Below are positions 24,751 through 33,227 of a stretch of 64,000 nucleotides of DNA, one piece after another. The stretch covers positions 3,472,001 to 3,536,000 of the forward strand of contig NZ_CP091792.1 of assembly GCF_022024115.1 (NCBI RefSeq), read 5' to 3'. Made by a program: the position numbers and the translations under genes. The first letter of the stretch is position 1. Each line of letters begins with the position of its first letter. Origin of the DNA: Prevotella communis (GTDB lineage Bacteria; Bacteroidota; Bacteroidia; Bacteroidales; Bacteroidaceae). The notes under the pieces were generated by a model, which ran no database searches, had not been told where the DNA came from, and was given only the letters and a program-made list of their open reading frames with translations.

Positions 24751-26940
24751 TTACCCTCCAATGTTGATACGCACCTTGCCATAGAAAGCACGTCCGGCCT
24801 TCTGCAGATTGAAGTTGTCATAGAGCTTGGCATCCGTCAGGTTGTGGCACTCTAAGGAGAAATTGTACTTACCATGCTTCATGGCATAGGTCAGCGTCAG
24901 GTTGTGGGCCGTCTGCGTGGGCACTGTCATCTTATTCGATGCGCTGCCATAGACCTCCGAGAACAACGGGAAACTGTGTGTATAGAAAAGGTCGTAGGTG
25001 CAACTCAGCAGGTTGCCCTTGCCACCCAGGTCGTGCCAGCGCAGCGTCATGTCAGCATTAGCAAACTGGTAAGGCAGGTTGGGCATGCGTGCCCCATAGG
25101 TCAGGTTGGTCTGTTTTGAGCCCGTCTCCTGTGTCTTCTCATCATCGCGCACATCCATCTGCGTCCAGTTGCCTCCAACGCTCAACCAGCGCTGATAGTC
25201 ATAGCGCAGTCCCACGTTGTAACCCTTGGTTTCCACACGTCCATGGTTCGAGTAAGCACCATAGTAGGTGCCGCTCACATTCTCTGTGGTGCGCTTGATA
25301 TAGTCCTTGGTCAGGCGATAGATAAGACCACCCTCCAGATAGAGAGCATGCTGGCGGTCGAAGGTGTGGCTATAGTTCATGTTCAGATTATAGTTGTGAC
25401 TGCGCTCGGGCTTCAACTCGAACTTACCGCGCTCCAGGTCGTTATCGCCAAACAATTCATCGGTTGTTGGCAGACGGCAGGCACGCTCATAACTCAGTTT
25501 CAGTTGCCAACCACGTAATATATAGTAGGCAGCAGCCGCACCATAGCCCAGTGTGCTCACGTCGTTGTGGGTCTTCACATAACTTGTGTTGTCGTTGCCA
25601 CTCAGCGCCAGCGGACCCGAGTTACGCTGGTCGTAGTTTTTCACAAAAACAGTAGCGTTCCAGCGGTCGGTGGGTGCCAACTGATACGACAGTCCCGTGA
25701 TGCGCTTCACCGTCACCTTATTAATACTATTGGAGAGGTCCACGGTGGCGGTATTGGTCTTGCGGTCCACCGACTGAATCAGGTGGTTCAGTGTGATGGT
25801 GTGACCTGCTACAGGACGATAGACGGCACGAAAGGTAGCGTTCCAGTTGTCATTATAGGCCTTGGTATCCTGATAAGACACCTCACCCTTACGTCCGTTC
25901 TTATAGCGGCGATCGCCCAACCAGTTATACTCGTAGGTAGCAGTATCGATATTATTTGTCATGTTGCGGTTATAGTTCAACGTAGCCGCCACATCCAGCC
26001 CCTTCAGCAAGTCACGCTTGCGATACTCCAGGGCAGGCATCACCGACCATCCCTTGCGATGGCGCTCACCGAAGGCCACCGTCTGACGGGTGTCGGTCTG
26101 TATCTCCTTGTACGACTGTGATAGTGTGGCCGACAGCATCAGGCGGTCGGCCCACGACTTGTTCAGCACGCCCACCTTAACCACCAAAGCCTCGTTGTGA
26201 TAGGCATCGTGCAGACGCTCTACGCGCTCTGTTTTCTTAGCATTCTGCTGACTGCCGCCGCCCTCCAGGAAATGCTTCACACCGGTAGCGTCAATCTGAT
26301 AGTTGTTATCAGAATAGTTCTGGAAGAAATTAATCTCATAAGTCAGTCCGTTTTTGAAATATTGTCCGAAATCAACGTTAGACTTATGGGTATTGAAAGA
26401 GCCATAGCTATAGGAAGCATCAAGATACCAACGGCGGGCAGTTTTCTTCGTAACCACATTGATTACACCGCCAATGGCATCTGTACCAAACTCCACTGGT
26501 ACCACTCCACGATAGACCTCGATATGGTCGGCATAAGTAACGGGGATATTGTTGAGACCAAATGACTGGCCAACGCCTTCCTGAGGCACACCGTCGATAA
26601 ACACCTTGACATGCTTGCCTGAAAAACCATCCAGCATCAACTGCATGTCGGAACCCACGCCACCCATCTCACGCAGTTTGACACCTGGCACCTGACGTAA
26701 GGCATCGCTCAGGTTCTGTGTGGTGTTCTGGAGTGATTTGGTATCTACCCCGACGGCATTGAAAGCCGACTCGTTGATACGCTTCACGCTACTTGATACC
26801 ACAGTAACCTCTTTGAGTTGAATGGGAGTTGATGTGTCTAGTTTGCTGTTGGTCTTTTTACTGCCGTTATCATCATTGTCGGCAAATATGTTCTGGCATG
26901 TTGCAAGCAGCAAACATGCGAAGAATAGTTTTTGTGTCAT
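24751..26940 (-). CDS. TonB-dependent outer membrane receptor, XusA-like
   Basis: 729 residues with a signal peptide ending near QNIFA. The plug domain lies at ~55-165 (LSDALRQVPGVKLREMGGVGSDMQL, VFIDGVPQEG, YADHIEVYRGVVPVEFGTDAIGGVINVVTKK). A 22-strand-type barrel ends in GKVRINIGG. There is no SusD partner and no SusC-type carboxypeptidase-like N-terminal domain, which fits a metal, siderophore or cofactor receptor rather than a glycan importer. The downstream DUF4374 lipoprotein points to siderophore capture as in Xus. Substrate specificity is not readable. Confidence 0.8.
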   Translation of the reverse strand: MTQKLFFACLLLATCQNIFADNDDNGSKKTNSKLDTSTPIQLKEVTVVSSSVKRINESAFNAVGVDTKSLQNTTQNLSDALRQVPGVKLREMGGVGSDMQLMLDGFSGKHVKVFIDGVPQEGVGQSFGLNNIPVTYADHIEVYRGVVPVEFGTDAIGGVINVVTKKTARRWYLDASYSYGSFNTHKSNVDFGQYFKNGLTYEINFFQNYSDNNYQIDATGVKHFLEGGGSQQNAKKTERVERLHDAYHNEALVVKVGVLNKSWADRLMLSATLSQSYKEIQTDTRQTVAFGERHRKGWSVMPALEYRKRDLLKGLDVAATLNYNRNMTNNIDTATYEYNWLGDRRYKNGRKGEVSYQDTKAYNDNWNATFRAVYRPVAGHTITLNHLIQSVDRKTNTATVDLSNSINKVTVKRITGLSYQLAPTDRWNATVFVKNYDQRNSGPLALSGNDNTSYVKTHNDVSTLGYGAAAAYYILRGWQLKLSYERACRLPTTDELFGDNDLERGKFELKPERSHNYNLNMNYSHTFDRQHALYLEGGLIYRLTKDYIKRTTENVSGTYYGAYSNHGRVETKGYNVGLRYDYQRWLSVGGNWTQMDVRDDEKTQETGSKQTNLTYGARMPNLPYQFANADMTLRWHDLGGKGNLLSCTYDLFYTHSFPLFSEVYGSASNKMTVPTQTAHNLTLTYAMKHGKYNFSLECHNLTDAKLYDNFNLQKAGRAFYGKVRINIGG

Positions 26941-26975
26941 CCTAATACCTATTGTCGTTGTTCAGTTTTGCGGGT

Positions 26976-26984
26976 GCAAAGGTA
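26976..26984 (-). promoter_or_regulatory. Promoter -7 element for the TonB-receptor operon
   Basis: Leftward TACCTTTGC, 36 bp before the receptor start. No clear Fur-box dyad was recognised next to it. Confidence 0.55.
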
Positions 26985-27031
26985 CGGGTTTTTCATTATA
27001 CCCACAATACACAAAAATTATTAAAAACAAA

Positions 27032-27062
27032 GCAGAGCTTCCCAGAAAAAGGAAACTCTGCT
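27032..27062 (-). terminator. Terminator of the lipocalin-like lipoprotein gene
   Basis: GCAGAG pairs with CTCTGC at 27032-27062, partly extended by CTTCC/GGAAA; read leftward it is followed by TTTGTTTTTAA. Confidence 0.65.
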
Positions 27063-27125
27063 CATTGTTTTTAAGTATCTCAGCTTTCGCAAGCGTTACT
27101 TGCCTTGAAAAAAAGGCTTACTCTC

Positions 27126-28769
27126 TTACGGATTCACGCGAGTCATACTGAACTGGGCAGTAAAAGTGGAGCCATCCTCTTTCTGACGTAGAGCAGTCCA
27201 TTTCATCACGCCATTCTCTATAGATGCAATCTCCCAACTCTCACGTTTCTCGGTATCGTCGCCCACATTCTTCCAACGCGAACAAAGCAACACACCATCC
27301 ACGAAATATTCAGCCATCGTGTTCACATCGGCTACCCACTCACCATGACTGTTTTGCCGGTAATAGACAAAGGTGCCGTCGGCCTTGTATTCCCAGCGAT
27401 GCAACTGGTTGTCACTATAGGTATCCTGATCGCTGGTGAGACGGCCTTCCCATGTACCTATAATATCATTGCTGTAGTCATGCTTCACGCGTACTTTCCG
27501 CTCTCTCAAGTCTTTCGTCAGCCTGTATGACTGGTCGTCGATAAATGTCTCACTCATGGCGTAAACCTGCATCTCATCGTCAGTAACGGAAAGGATATTA
27601 AACTGCTGAGAAAACTTGATGTTTTCATTTGGCAGTTTCACCAACTGTACCAAAGTGGTACCATTGGCATTGTAACGACCTTCACAGTGGTTTACCCACA
27701 CATTCAGGTCACTGATAGCACTAATGGAAAGACTATAATAGAATTTCGTTGCCGTCTCGTAAGTCAGCACCTGCTTGGAATTTGTCACCACAGGCTGACC
27801 ATTGACCTCGGCCATCATCCATTTTCCCTTAATCTTCTCTGTAAGGTTATCAATAAGAGGACATTTCTTTTCAAGTTCTGCCAACAATGCAGCATCTGCC
27901 TTCGTAAGAGCATGGTAAGTTAATACTGTTTCTTCATCACTATCATCACACTTCTCCAATGTCAGCGTGTTGCCACTCACCTTCCACCAGTACAGTTCTC
28001 TCTGAAAATAGTCGTTGGAGTTGTAAATCTCCAGCATCGGTCCGTCTTCATCCGAGTTATCCTCGCCATAAAACTGGCTATAATCGGTGCGAATACACTG
28101 GTCACCAGTCACAGTATAACGTGTGGTCTTCAGACCGCTGTCCTCTGTAAAATCAAGCATGGTATAAGTGGATTTGCCATTCTCTTCCTGAACCATAAAC
28201 CACTTGCCACAGTAGTCGTTGCCCTCCAAAGAGAGATCATACATGGAAAGAAGAGCCTTTTCTGCCTTAGAAGGACGATGGAAGGTTAACGACATCTCTA
28301 CATCATTGGAAGAATCGGTAAATATCATCTGGTCACCTACGAAACTGAATTTTGCTTCACCCTCAAACAACTCACACTGGATGGTATGAGCTGCTTCGTT
28401 CACGGTATAAATGCCATGACGGCACGAACGCTCCCAACAGTTGAGAGGTTCTGTGGTATTACCATCGTAATTTTTTTGAAAAAGCACGCCATCTTCATTG
28501 AAGGAGAGCAGCACGTACACAACATCATTCTCGTCACCAAGTTCTATATCAGGATTAACCATAGCCATCCACTCACCAATCAATTTCTTTTGGTAGTCTT
28601 GGGATACAGAATCATCATCGTCAGAGCACGAGGTCATTATACTTCCTGTAAAGACACAGGACATGATAACGATAAAAACTGCTACTGAGTGAGCACAAAA
28701 GTGACCTAAACGGTGTGTCGAACGGGAAATGGCTCGAGCACAAATCAATAATCGGTTAGTATTTTCCAT
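27126..28769 (-). CDS. Lipoprotein with four lipocalin-like repeats
   Basis: 547 residues. A long N-region (residues 1-25, basic) precedes a hydrophobic segment and lipobox SIMTSC, then an acidic DDDD stretch. Four related units start with a GxW motif: LIGEWMAM (~64), YCGKWFMV (~185), IKGKWMMA (~320) and IIGTWEGR (~445), each followed by beta strands. This is the pattern of Bacteroidetes lipocalin-like domains. The ligand is unknown. The unusually long signal region might instead start at a later Met. It is monocistronic. Confidence 0.6.
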   Translation of the reverse strand: MENTNRLLICARAISRSTHRLGHFCAHSVAVFIVIMSCVFTGSIMTSCSDDDDSVSQDYQKKLIGEWMAMVNPDIELGDENDVVYVLLSFNEDGVLFQKNYDGNTTEPLNCWERSCRHGIYTVNEAAHTIQCELFEGEAKFSFVGDQMIFTDSSNDVEMSLTFHRPSKAEKALLSMYDLSLEGNDYCGKWFMVQEENGKSTYTMLDFTEDSGLKTTRYTVTGDQCIRTDYSQFYGEDNSDEDGPMLEIYNSNDYFQRELYWWKVSGNTLTLEKCDDSDEETVLTYHALTKADAALLAELEKKCPLIDNLTEKIKGKWMMAEVNGQPVVTNSKQVLTYETATKFYYSLSISAISDLNVWVNHCEGRYNANGTTLVQLVKLPNENIKFSQQFNILSVTDDEMQVYAMSETFIDDQSYRLTKDLRERKVRVKHDYSNDIIGTWEGRLTSDQDTYSDNQLHRWEYKADGTFVYYRQNSHGEWVADVNTMAEYFVDGVLLCSRWKNVGDDTEKRESWEIASIENGVMKWTALRQKEDGSTFTAQFSMTRVNP

Positions 28770-28793
28770 TTGTATTTTATGTTAAAAGACGAT

Positions 28794-28802
28794 GCAAATA
28801 TA
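28794..28802 (-). promoter_or_regulatory. Promoter -7 element for the lipocalin-like gene
   Basis: Leftward TATATTTGC, 25 bp before the start at 28769. Confidence 0.5.
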
Positions 28803-28945
28803 CCAATTATTTTTTATACCACCTAATTATTTCAAATAAAAAAGCCTTATCGCAGTAAACAACATATTACAACACATTGAAGCGTAGAAGAAAAACAGAT
28901 ATATCAATAGCAAAGAAATAATTTGTGGTTTTATAAATAAATTCG

Positions 28946-28954
28946 TATCTTTGC
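28946..28954 (+). promoter_or_regulatory. Promoter of the aroQ gene cluster
   Basis: TATCTTTGC with TTG near 28924 about 20 bp upstream. It includes the ATG at 28951, so the start at 28975 is the real one. Confidence 0.65.
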
Positions 28955-28974
28955 AGCGAATAAACCAAGAGAAG

Positions 28975-29397
28975 ATGAAAATACAGATTATCAATGGGCC
29001 CAACCTGAACCTGCTGGGGGTGCGCGAGCCAGGCATCTATGGCAGTGAGTCGTTCGAAGTTTTCCTGCCTAAACTGCAGGAGAGATACCCCGATATTGAG
29101 ATAGATTACTATCAGAGCAATGTGGAGGGCGAACTGATCAACAAGATGCAGGAGGTGGGCTTCAGCTGCGACGGCATCGTGCTGAATGCAGGGGCTTATA
29201 CGCATACCAGCATAGCGCTGCACGACTGCATCCGCTCGCTGAGATGTCCTGTGATAGAGGTGCATATCTCTAACGTACACCAGCGCGAGGAGTTCCGCCA
29301 CAAGTCCATGATTTCTGCTGCCTGCAAGGGTGTGATTTGTGGATTTGGACTGGATAGCTATCGCCTTGCAATAGAGGCCTTAAGCCCCCTAAGTTAG
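28975..29397 (+). CDS. aroQ: 3-dehydroquinate dehydratase, type II
   Basis: 140 residues, the standard length for the small dodecameric class. It catalyses dehydration of 3-dehydroquinate in the shikimate pathway. Key motifs are NGPNLNLLGVREPGIYG (Arg17, catalytic Tyr22), NAGAYTHTSIAL and the catalytic His97 in VIEVHISNVH, then REEFRHKS. The start at 28975 directly precedes KIQIINGPN. The final codons (ALSPLS) and stop lie inside the left arm of a 32-bp inverted repeat. It heads a rightward cluster with an O-methyltransferase, rbfA and a permease. Confidence 0.9.
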   Translation: MKIQIINGPNLNLLGVREPGIYGSESFEVFLPKLQERYPDIEIDYYQSNVEGELINKMQEVGFSCDGIVLNAGAYTHTSIALHDCIRSLRCPVIEVHISNVHQREEFRHKSMISAACKGVICGFGLDSYRLAIEALSPLS

Positions 29398-29495
29398 GGG
29401 GATGGGGGTCTGAACAAATGCAGGCCCCGTGAAGTATGAGTAATAATAATAATATCGCAATCGGTTCAGACCCCCAACCCCCTAACTTAGGGGGC
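29384..29495. repeat. 32-bp inverted repeat spanning the aroQ/O-methyltransferase junction
   Basis: The left arm 29384-29415 and right arm 29464-29495 are reverse complements with one mismatch, separated by 48 bp. Each arm also holds the dyad CCCCCTAA-G-TTAGGGGG. The left arm encodes the last residues of AroQ and the right arm the first residues of the methyltransferase, so the element was taken into both coding regions. Confidence 0.85.
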
Positions 29496-30119
29496 GACGT
29501 GGAACACTATATCCTCTCCCACATAGAGCCGGAGCCCGACTATCTGTATCGTCTGTGGCGCGCCACCAACATCTATATGTTGCACGGACGAATGGCCAGC
29601 GGACACCTGCAGGGACGACTGCTGAAGATGCTGGTACAGATGATACGTCCCAGGCGCATCCTGGAGGTGGGCACATTCAGTGGCTACAGCGCACTCTGCA
29701 TGGCCGAGGGACTGGAGGAAGGCGGCAAGGTCTATACCTTCGAGATCAACGATGAGCAGGAGGACTTCACACGTCCGTGGATAGAGGGCTCGCCCATGGC
29801 CGATAAGGTAGAGTTCATCATCGGCGATGCCATCAAGGAGGCACCAAAACTGGGACTGGAGTTTGATATGGCCTTCATCGATGGCGACAAGCGCACCTAT
29901 GTAGAGACCTACGAGATGGTGCTCAAGATACTGCGTCCAGGCGGATTCATCCTGGCAGACAACACGCTGTGGGACGGACACGTGACAGACCCAGCCTACG
30001 ACCGTGACCACCAGACACAGGGCATACGTCGCTTTAATGACCATATAGCGCAGGACACAAGAGTGGAACAGGTTATCCTGCCCCTGCGCGACGGACTGAC
30101 ACTTATTAGAAAGAAATAA
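29436..30119 (+). CDS. SAM-dependent O-methyltransferase (class I, COMT-like)
   Basis: 227 residues from the ATG at 29436. The SAM-binding motif is ILEVGTFSGYSALCMAEGL, followed by VYTFEINDEQ, FIIGDA, FDMAFIDGDKRTYVETYE and the metal-site region GGFILADNTLWDGHV. This is the catechol-type (YrrM-like) methyltransferase family. The first ~21 residues are encoded by the inverted repeat and look non-conserved; the in-frame GTG at 29499, just before EHYILSHIEPE, may be the original start. It is followed 40 bp later by rbfA. Confidence 0.8.
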   Translation: MSNNNNIAIGSDPQPPNLGGDVEHYILSHIEPEPDYLYRLWRATNIYMLHGRMASGHLQGRLLKMLVQMIRPRRILEVGTFSGYSALCMAEGLEEGGKVYTFEINDEQEDFTRPWIEGSPMADKVEFIIGDAIKEAPKLGLEFDMAFIDGDKRTYVETYEMVLKILRPGGFILADNTLWDGHVTDPAYDRDHQTQGIRRFNDHIAQDTRVEQVILPLRDGLTLIRKK

Positions 30120-30131
30120 AAGAGTAAAAGA

Positions 30132-30152
30132 TTTAATGTTTAATCTTTAATG
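30132..30152 (+). repeat. Heptamer repeat TTTAATG x3 before rbfA
   Basis: TTTAATG TTTAATC TTTAATG occupies the 40-bp gap between the methyltransferase and rbfA genes. Confidence 0.6.
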
Positions 30153-30159
30153 TTATAAA

Positions 30160-30495
30160 ATGCAAGAAACAAGACAAAACAAGATTGCACGCCTGCTACA
30201 GAAAGAGCTAAGTGTGATATTCCAGGAGCAGACTCGCGCCATGCATGGCGTAATGGTCAGCGTAACGAGAGTGAAGATTTCGCCAGACCTAAGCATCTGC
30301 ACAGCTTATCTGAGCATCTTCCCCTCAGAGAAGGGTGAGGAATTGCTACAGAATATTGAGAAGAGCAGTCAGCAGATACGTTATGCATTGGGTCAGCGCG
30401 TACGCCATCAGTTGCGTATCGTGCCAGAGTTGCGCTTCTTCATCGATGACTCGCTGGACTATATCGAACGTATTGACGAACTGCTCAAAAAGTAA
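30160..30495 (+). CDS. rbfA: Ribosome-binding factor A
   Basis: 111 residues, the usual size. The KH-like fold is seen in RQNKIARLLQKELSVIFQ, MVSVTRVKISPDLSICTAYLSIFP and RHQLRIVPELRFFIDDSLDYIERIDELL. It assists 16S rRNA 5' processing and 30S maturation in the cold. It lies in a rightward cluster after the O-methyltransferase and is followed by a LolC/E-type permease, an order I recall from other Bacteroidales. Confidence 0.9.
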   Translation: MQETRQNKIARLLQKELSVIFQEQTRAMHGVMVSVTRVKISPDLSICTAYLSIFPSEKGEELLQNIEKSSQQIRYALGQRVRHQLRIVPELRFFIDDSLDYIERIDELLKK

Positions 30496-30497
30496 AA

Positions 30498-30518
30498 GTG
30501 AAGAGTGAAGAGTGAAAA
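30498..30518 (+). repeat. Heptamer repeat GTGAAGA x3 between rbfA and the permease gene
   Basis: GTGAAGA GTGAAGA GTGAAAA begins 3 bp after the rbfA stop codon and lies immediately upstream of the next gene. Confidence 0.65.
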
Positions 30519-30533
30519 ATTTGCTACCGCCAC

Positions 30534-31763
30534 ATGAATTTTCCCTTCTATATAGCTCGTCGTTACATATTCTCTAAGAAATCTACGAATGCCATTAATA
30601 TCATTAGTGGCATCTCGGTGCTTGGTGTTGCCGTGGCCACAATGGCGATGGTGGTGACGCTGAGCGTGTTTAATGGCTTCAGCGACCTGGTGGCTTCATT
30701 CTTCACGGCCTTCGACCCACAACTCAAGATTGTGCCCGTAGAGGGAAAGACGGTTGCTGCCGACGACCCCAAGCTGATAAAGATAAAGACACTTGACGAG
30801 GTGGCTGTGGCCACGGAGTGCGTGGAGGATCAGGCTATGGCGGTCTATCACGGCAGGCAGGCGATGATTCACGTGAAAGGTGTGGAGGATAACTTCGACC
30901 AACTGACGCATATCAACAGCATTCTCTATGGCGACGGCACCTTTGAACTGCATGCTGCCGACTTGCATTATGGTGTGCCTGGCATCCAACTGGCCGACCA
31001 GCTGGGCATGGGTATCAGCTACAGCGAACCCCTGCAGATCTATGCGCCACGACGCGAGGGGCAGCTGGACATGAGTGATCCTACCGACGGTTTTGTTCAA
31101 GATGAACTCTATTCGCCAGGTGTTGTATTTGAGGTGATGCAGGCTAAATATGACCGCAACTACATCTTGACGAGCATAGGCTTCGCCCGTCGCATCTTCG
31201 ACCAGCAGGGCATGATATCCTCATTAGAACTGCGTCTGAAACAAGGTTGTGATTTCGAGGCGGTAAAAGAGAATATCAAGGAGATAGCAGGCGAGAAGTA
31301 TCAGGTGATGGATCGCTACGAACAGCAGGATGACACCTTTCGCATCATGAAGATAGAAAAGCTCATTGCCTATATCTTCCTGACCTTTATCCTGATGGTG
31401 GCATGCTTTAATATCATCGGTTCGCTGTCCATGCTGATTATCGACAAGAAGGATGACGTGGTGACGCTGCGCAACCTGGGTGCTACAGACCGACAGATTA
31501 CACAGGTATTCCTGTTTGAGGGACGTATCATCTCGGCCATCGGTGCCATCATCGGTATTCTGATAGGTCTGCTGCTCTGCTGGATTCAGCAGACATTCGG
31601 CATCATCTCACTGGGCAGCAGTGAGGGTGCATTTGTCATCAATGCCTATCCAGTGAGCGTACACCCGCTGGATATCATCATCATCTTTATCACAGTATTG
31701 GCTGTAGGATTCCTCAGCGTTTGGTATCCCGTACATTATTTCTCCAAACGTCTGTTATCCTAA
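30534..31763 (+). CDS. LolC/LolE-type ABC transporter permease
   Basis: 409 residues. The N-terminus FYIARRYIFSKKSTNAINIISGISVLGVAVATMAMVV is typical of LolC/E, with the first membrane segment at ~23-45. A periplasmic MacB-like domain spans ~50-265. Three C-terminal segments form the FtsX domain (AYIFLTFILMVACFNIIGSLSML; VVTLRNLGATDRQI coupling helix; AIGAIIGILIGLLL; LAVGFLSVWYP). It would work with a LolD ATPase, not in the window, in lipoprotein release. It overlaps the convergent murI stop by 9 bp. Confidence 0.8.
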   Translation: MNFPFYIARRYIFSKKSTNAINIISGISVLGVAVATMAMVVTLSVFNGFSDLVASFFTAFDPQLKIVPVEGKTVAADDPKLIKIKTLDEVAVATECVEDQAMAVYHGRQAMIHVKGVEDNFDQLTHINSILYGDGTFELHAADLHYGVPGIQLADQLGMGISYSEPLQIYAPRREGQLDMSDPTDGFVQDELYSPGVVFEVMQAKYDRNYILTSIGFARRIFDQQGMISSLELRLKQGCDFEAVKENIKEIAGEKYQVMDRYEQQDDTFRIMKIEKLIAYIFLTFILMVACFNIIGSLSMLIIDKKDDVVTLRNLGATDRQITQVFLFEGRIISAIGAIIGILIGLLLCWIQQTFGIISLGSSEGAFVINAYPVSVHPLDIIIIFITVLAVGFLSVWYPVHYFSKRLLS

Positions 31764-32591
31764 GGTGATATTCTCCACCTCAACGGGTTCGTGGAGGAAT
31801 ATCTGAGCCTGTTCCTTGAATTTATCAGGATTCTCGGTGGTGAGGTAATGGGCAGTGCCCCCCTTAGAGCACTGCCTTTCCATCTCAGGATGGCGCTCAA
31901 GGTATGACTTCAGACTCTCGGCCACATACTCACCCTGAGGCACAACCATCACACCTGCTGGCAGATACTTCAAAATCTTTGGCATCAGCAGGGGATAATG
32001 CGTGCAACCAAGGATGATGGCATCTATCTGCGGATCTAGAGCCATAATCTGGTCAATACGCTTCTTCACAAAATAATCGGCTCCTGGGGAATCGGCCTCA
32101 TTGTATTCCACCAATGGCACCCAGAAAGGACAAGCAACGCCCGACACCTGGACATCAGGATAGAGCTTCTTGATTTCTAGGTTATAGCTCTCGCTCTTGA
32201 TGGTACCCTCGGTGGCCAGCACTCCAACATGACGGCTCTCTGTGAGCGAGCCAATAACCTCAGCCGTAGGACGAATCACGCCCAATACGCGGCGGTCCTT
32301 GTCCCATTTGGGAAGGTCAACCTGTTGGATGGTGCGCAGGGCTTTTGCAGAAGCAGTATTACAGCCTAAGATAACCAGATGGCATCCCATCTCAAACAGG
32401 CGCTGCACAGCCTGGCGGGTAAACTCATAAACCACATCGAAGGAACGCGGTCCGTAAGGGGCACGGGCATTATCACCCAGATACAGATAATCGTATTCGG
32501 GCAACAACTGACGGATGCCATCCAGGATGGTCAGTCCGCCATATCCGCTGTCAAAGACACCTATAGGACCTGGAGCCTGCGAGAGTTTCAT
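31755..32591 (-). CDS. murI: Glutamate racemase
   Basis: 278 residues. It supplies D-glutamate for peptidoglycan. Both catalytic cysteines are visible: Cys77 in VILGCNTASA and Cys196 in IILGCTHYPLL, together with GVFDSGYGGLTIL and YLGDNARAPYG. Its ATG overlaps the stop of the upstream ompH-like gene (ATGA, 32588-32591), suggesting one transcript. Confidence 0.92.
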   Translation of the reverse strand: MKLSQAPGPIGVFDSGYGGLTILDGIRQLLPEYDYLYLGDNARAPYGPRSFDVVYEFTRQAVQRLFEMGCHLVILGCNTASAKALRTIQQVDLPKWDKDRRVLGVIRPTAEVIGSLTESRHVGVLATEGTIKSESYNLEIKKLYPDVQVSGVACPFWVPLVEYNEADSPGADYFVKKRIDQIMALDPQIDAIILGCTHYPLLMPKILKYLPAGVMVVPQGEYVAESLKSYLERHPEMERQCSKGGTAHYLTTENPDKFKEQAQIFLHEPVEVENITLG

Positions 32592-33103
32592 CGATTCAGT
32601 TTCTTAACAACAAGTTCATTGACATCGACACCCATTGCCGGCTCGATAAACGGACAGGCATTGGCATCGGTATTGATGACAAGGGCCAGTCCCTGCTCAC
32701 GGGCAATCGTAGCAATGGCTTCATTCAGATGAATACGAAGAGGTGCCATCAGCTGGGCCTCTGTATCCTTCATCTCCTGAACAGACTGCTGTTTAAAGGC
32801 AACATTCTTCTGGAGCATCTCCTGCAGCTCCGTCTGGCGCTTCAAGAGGATGGTACGTGGAAAATCCTTCTGTCCGTCGAGGAAGTCCTCATACTTACGG
32901 TTGAACTCGTCCTCCACACGCTGCATCTCAGCATTAAAGGCACTGCGCAGGGAGTCCATACGCATCTGTACGGTGGCATATTCCTTCATTGACTTCAACG
33001 CCAGGTCATAACTCAGATAACCAAACTTCAACGCTGGCGCATTGTCCTGTGCCTGTGCTGCCATGGCGATACAGGCAAATATCACTAAGAGAATTTTTTT
33101 CAT
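32588..33103 (-). CDS. OmpH/Skp-family periplasmic chaperone
   Basis: 171 residues with a signal peptide ending CIAMAAQAQ. It has the Skp pattern: a short beta segment (LKFGYLSYDLALKSM), a long charged coiled coil (~45-125, EFNRKYEDFLDGQKDF, RQTELQEMLQK) and a C-terminal segment with LALVINTDANACPFI. It holds unfolded outer-membrane proteins. It is one of three such genes in the window; this copy is paired with murI rather than bamA. Confidence 0.8.
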   Translation of the reverse strand: MKKILLVIFACIAMAAQAQDNAPALKFGYLSYDLALKSMKEYATVQMRMDSLRSAFNAEMQRVEDEFNRKYEDFLDGQKDFPRTILLKRQTELQEMLQKNVAFKQQSVQEMKDTEAQLMAPLRIHLNEAIATIAREQGLALVINTDANACPFIEPAMGVDVNELVVKKLNR

Positions 33104-33134
33104 ACCTTATTATAAACAGTCTAATGATTCAGCC

Positions 33135-33143
33135 GCAAAATTA
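33135..33143 (-). promoter_or_regulatory. Promoter -7 element for ompH-murI
   Basis: Leftward TAATTTTGC, 32 bp before the ompH-like start. Confidence 0.45.
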
Positions 33144-33197
33144 GGCATATTTTCCCAAATAACGAAATGATTTAGCGTTTTTATCAATTATTAATCG

Positions 33198-33206
33198 TAT
33201 CTTTGC
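33198..33206 (+). promoter_or_regulatory. Promoter -7 element for the nhaC-like gene
   Basis: TATCTTTGC, 22 bp before the start at 33228, divergent from the ompH-murI promoter. Confidence 0.55.
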
Positions 33207-33227
33207 ACAGGAAATAAAACTAAGCAG

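Noticed and set aside
24751..26940. SusC-type glycan importer
   Set aside because: There is no SusD gene and no carboxypeptidase-like N-terminal domain; the DUF4374 neighbour points to siderophore uptake.
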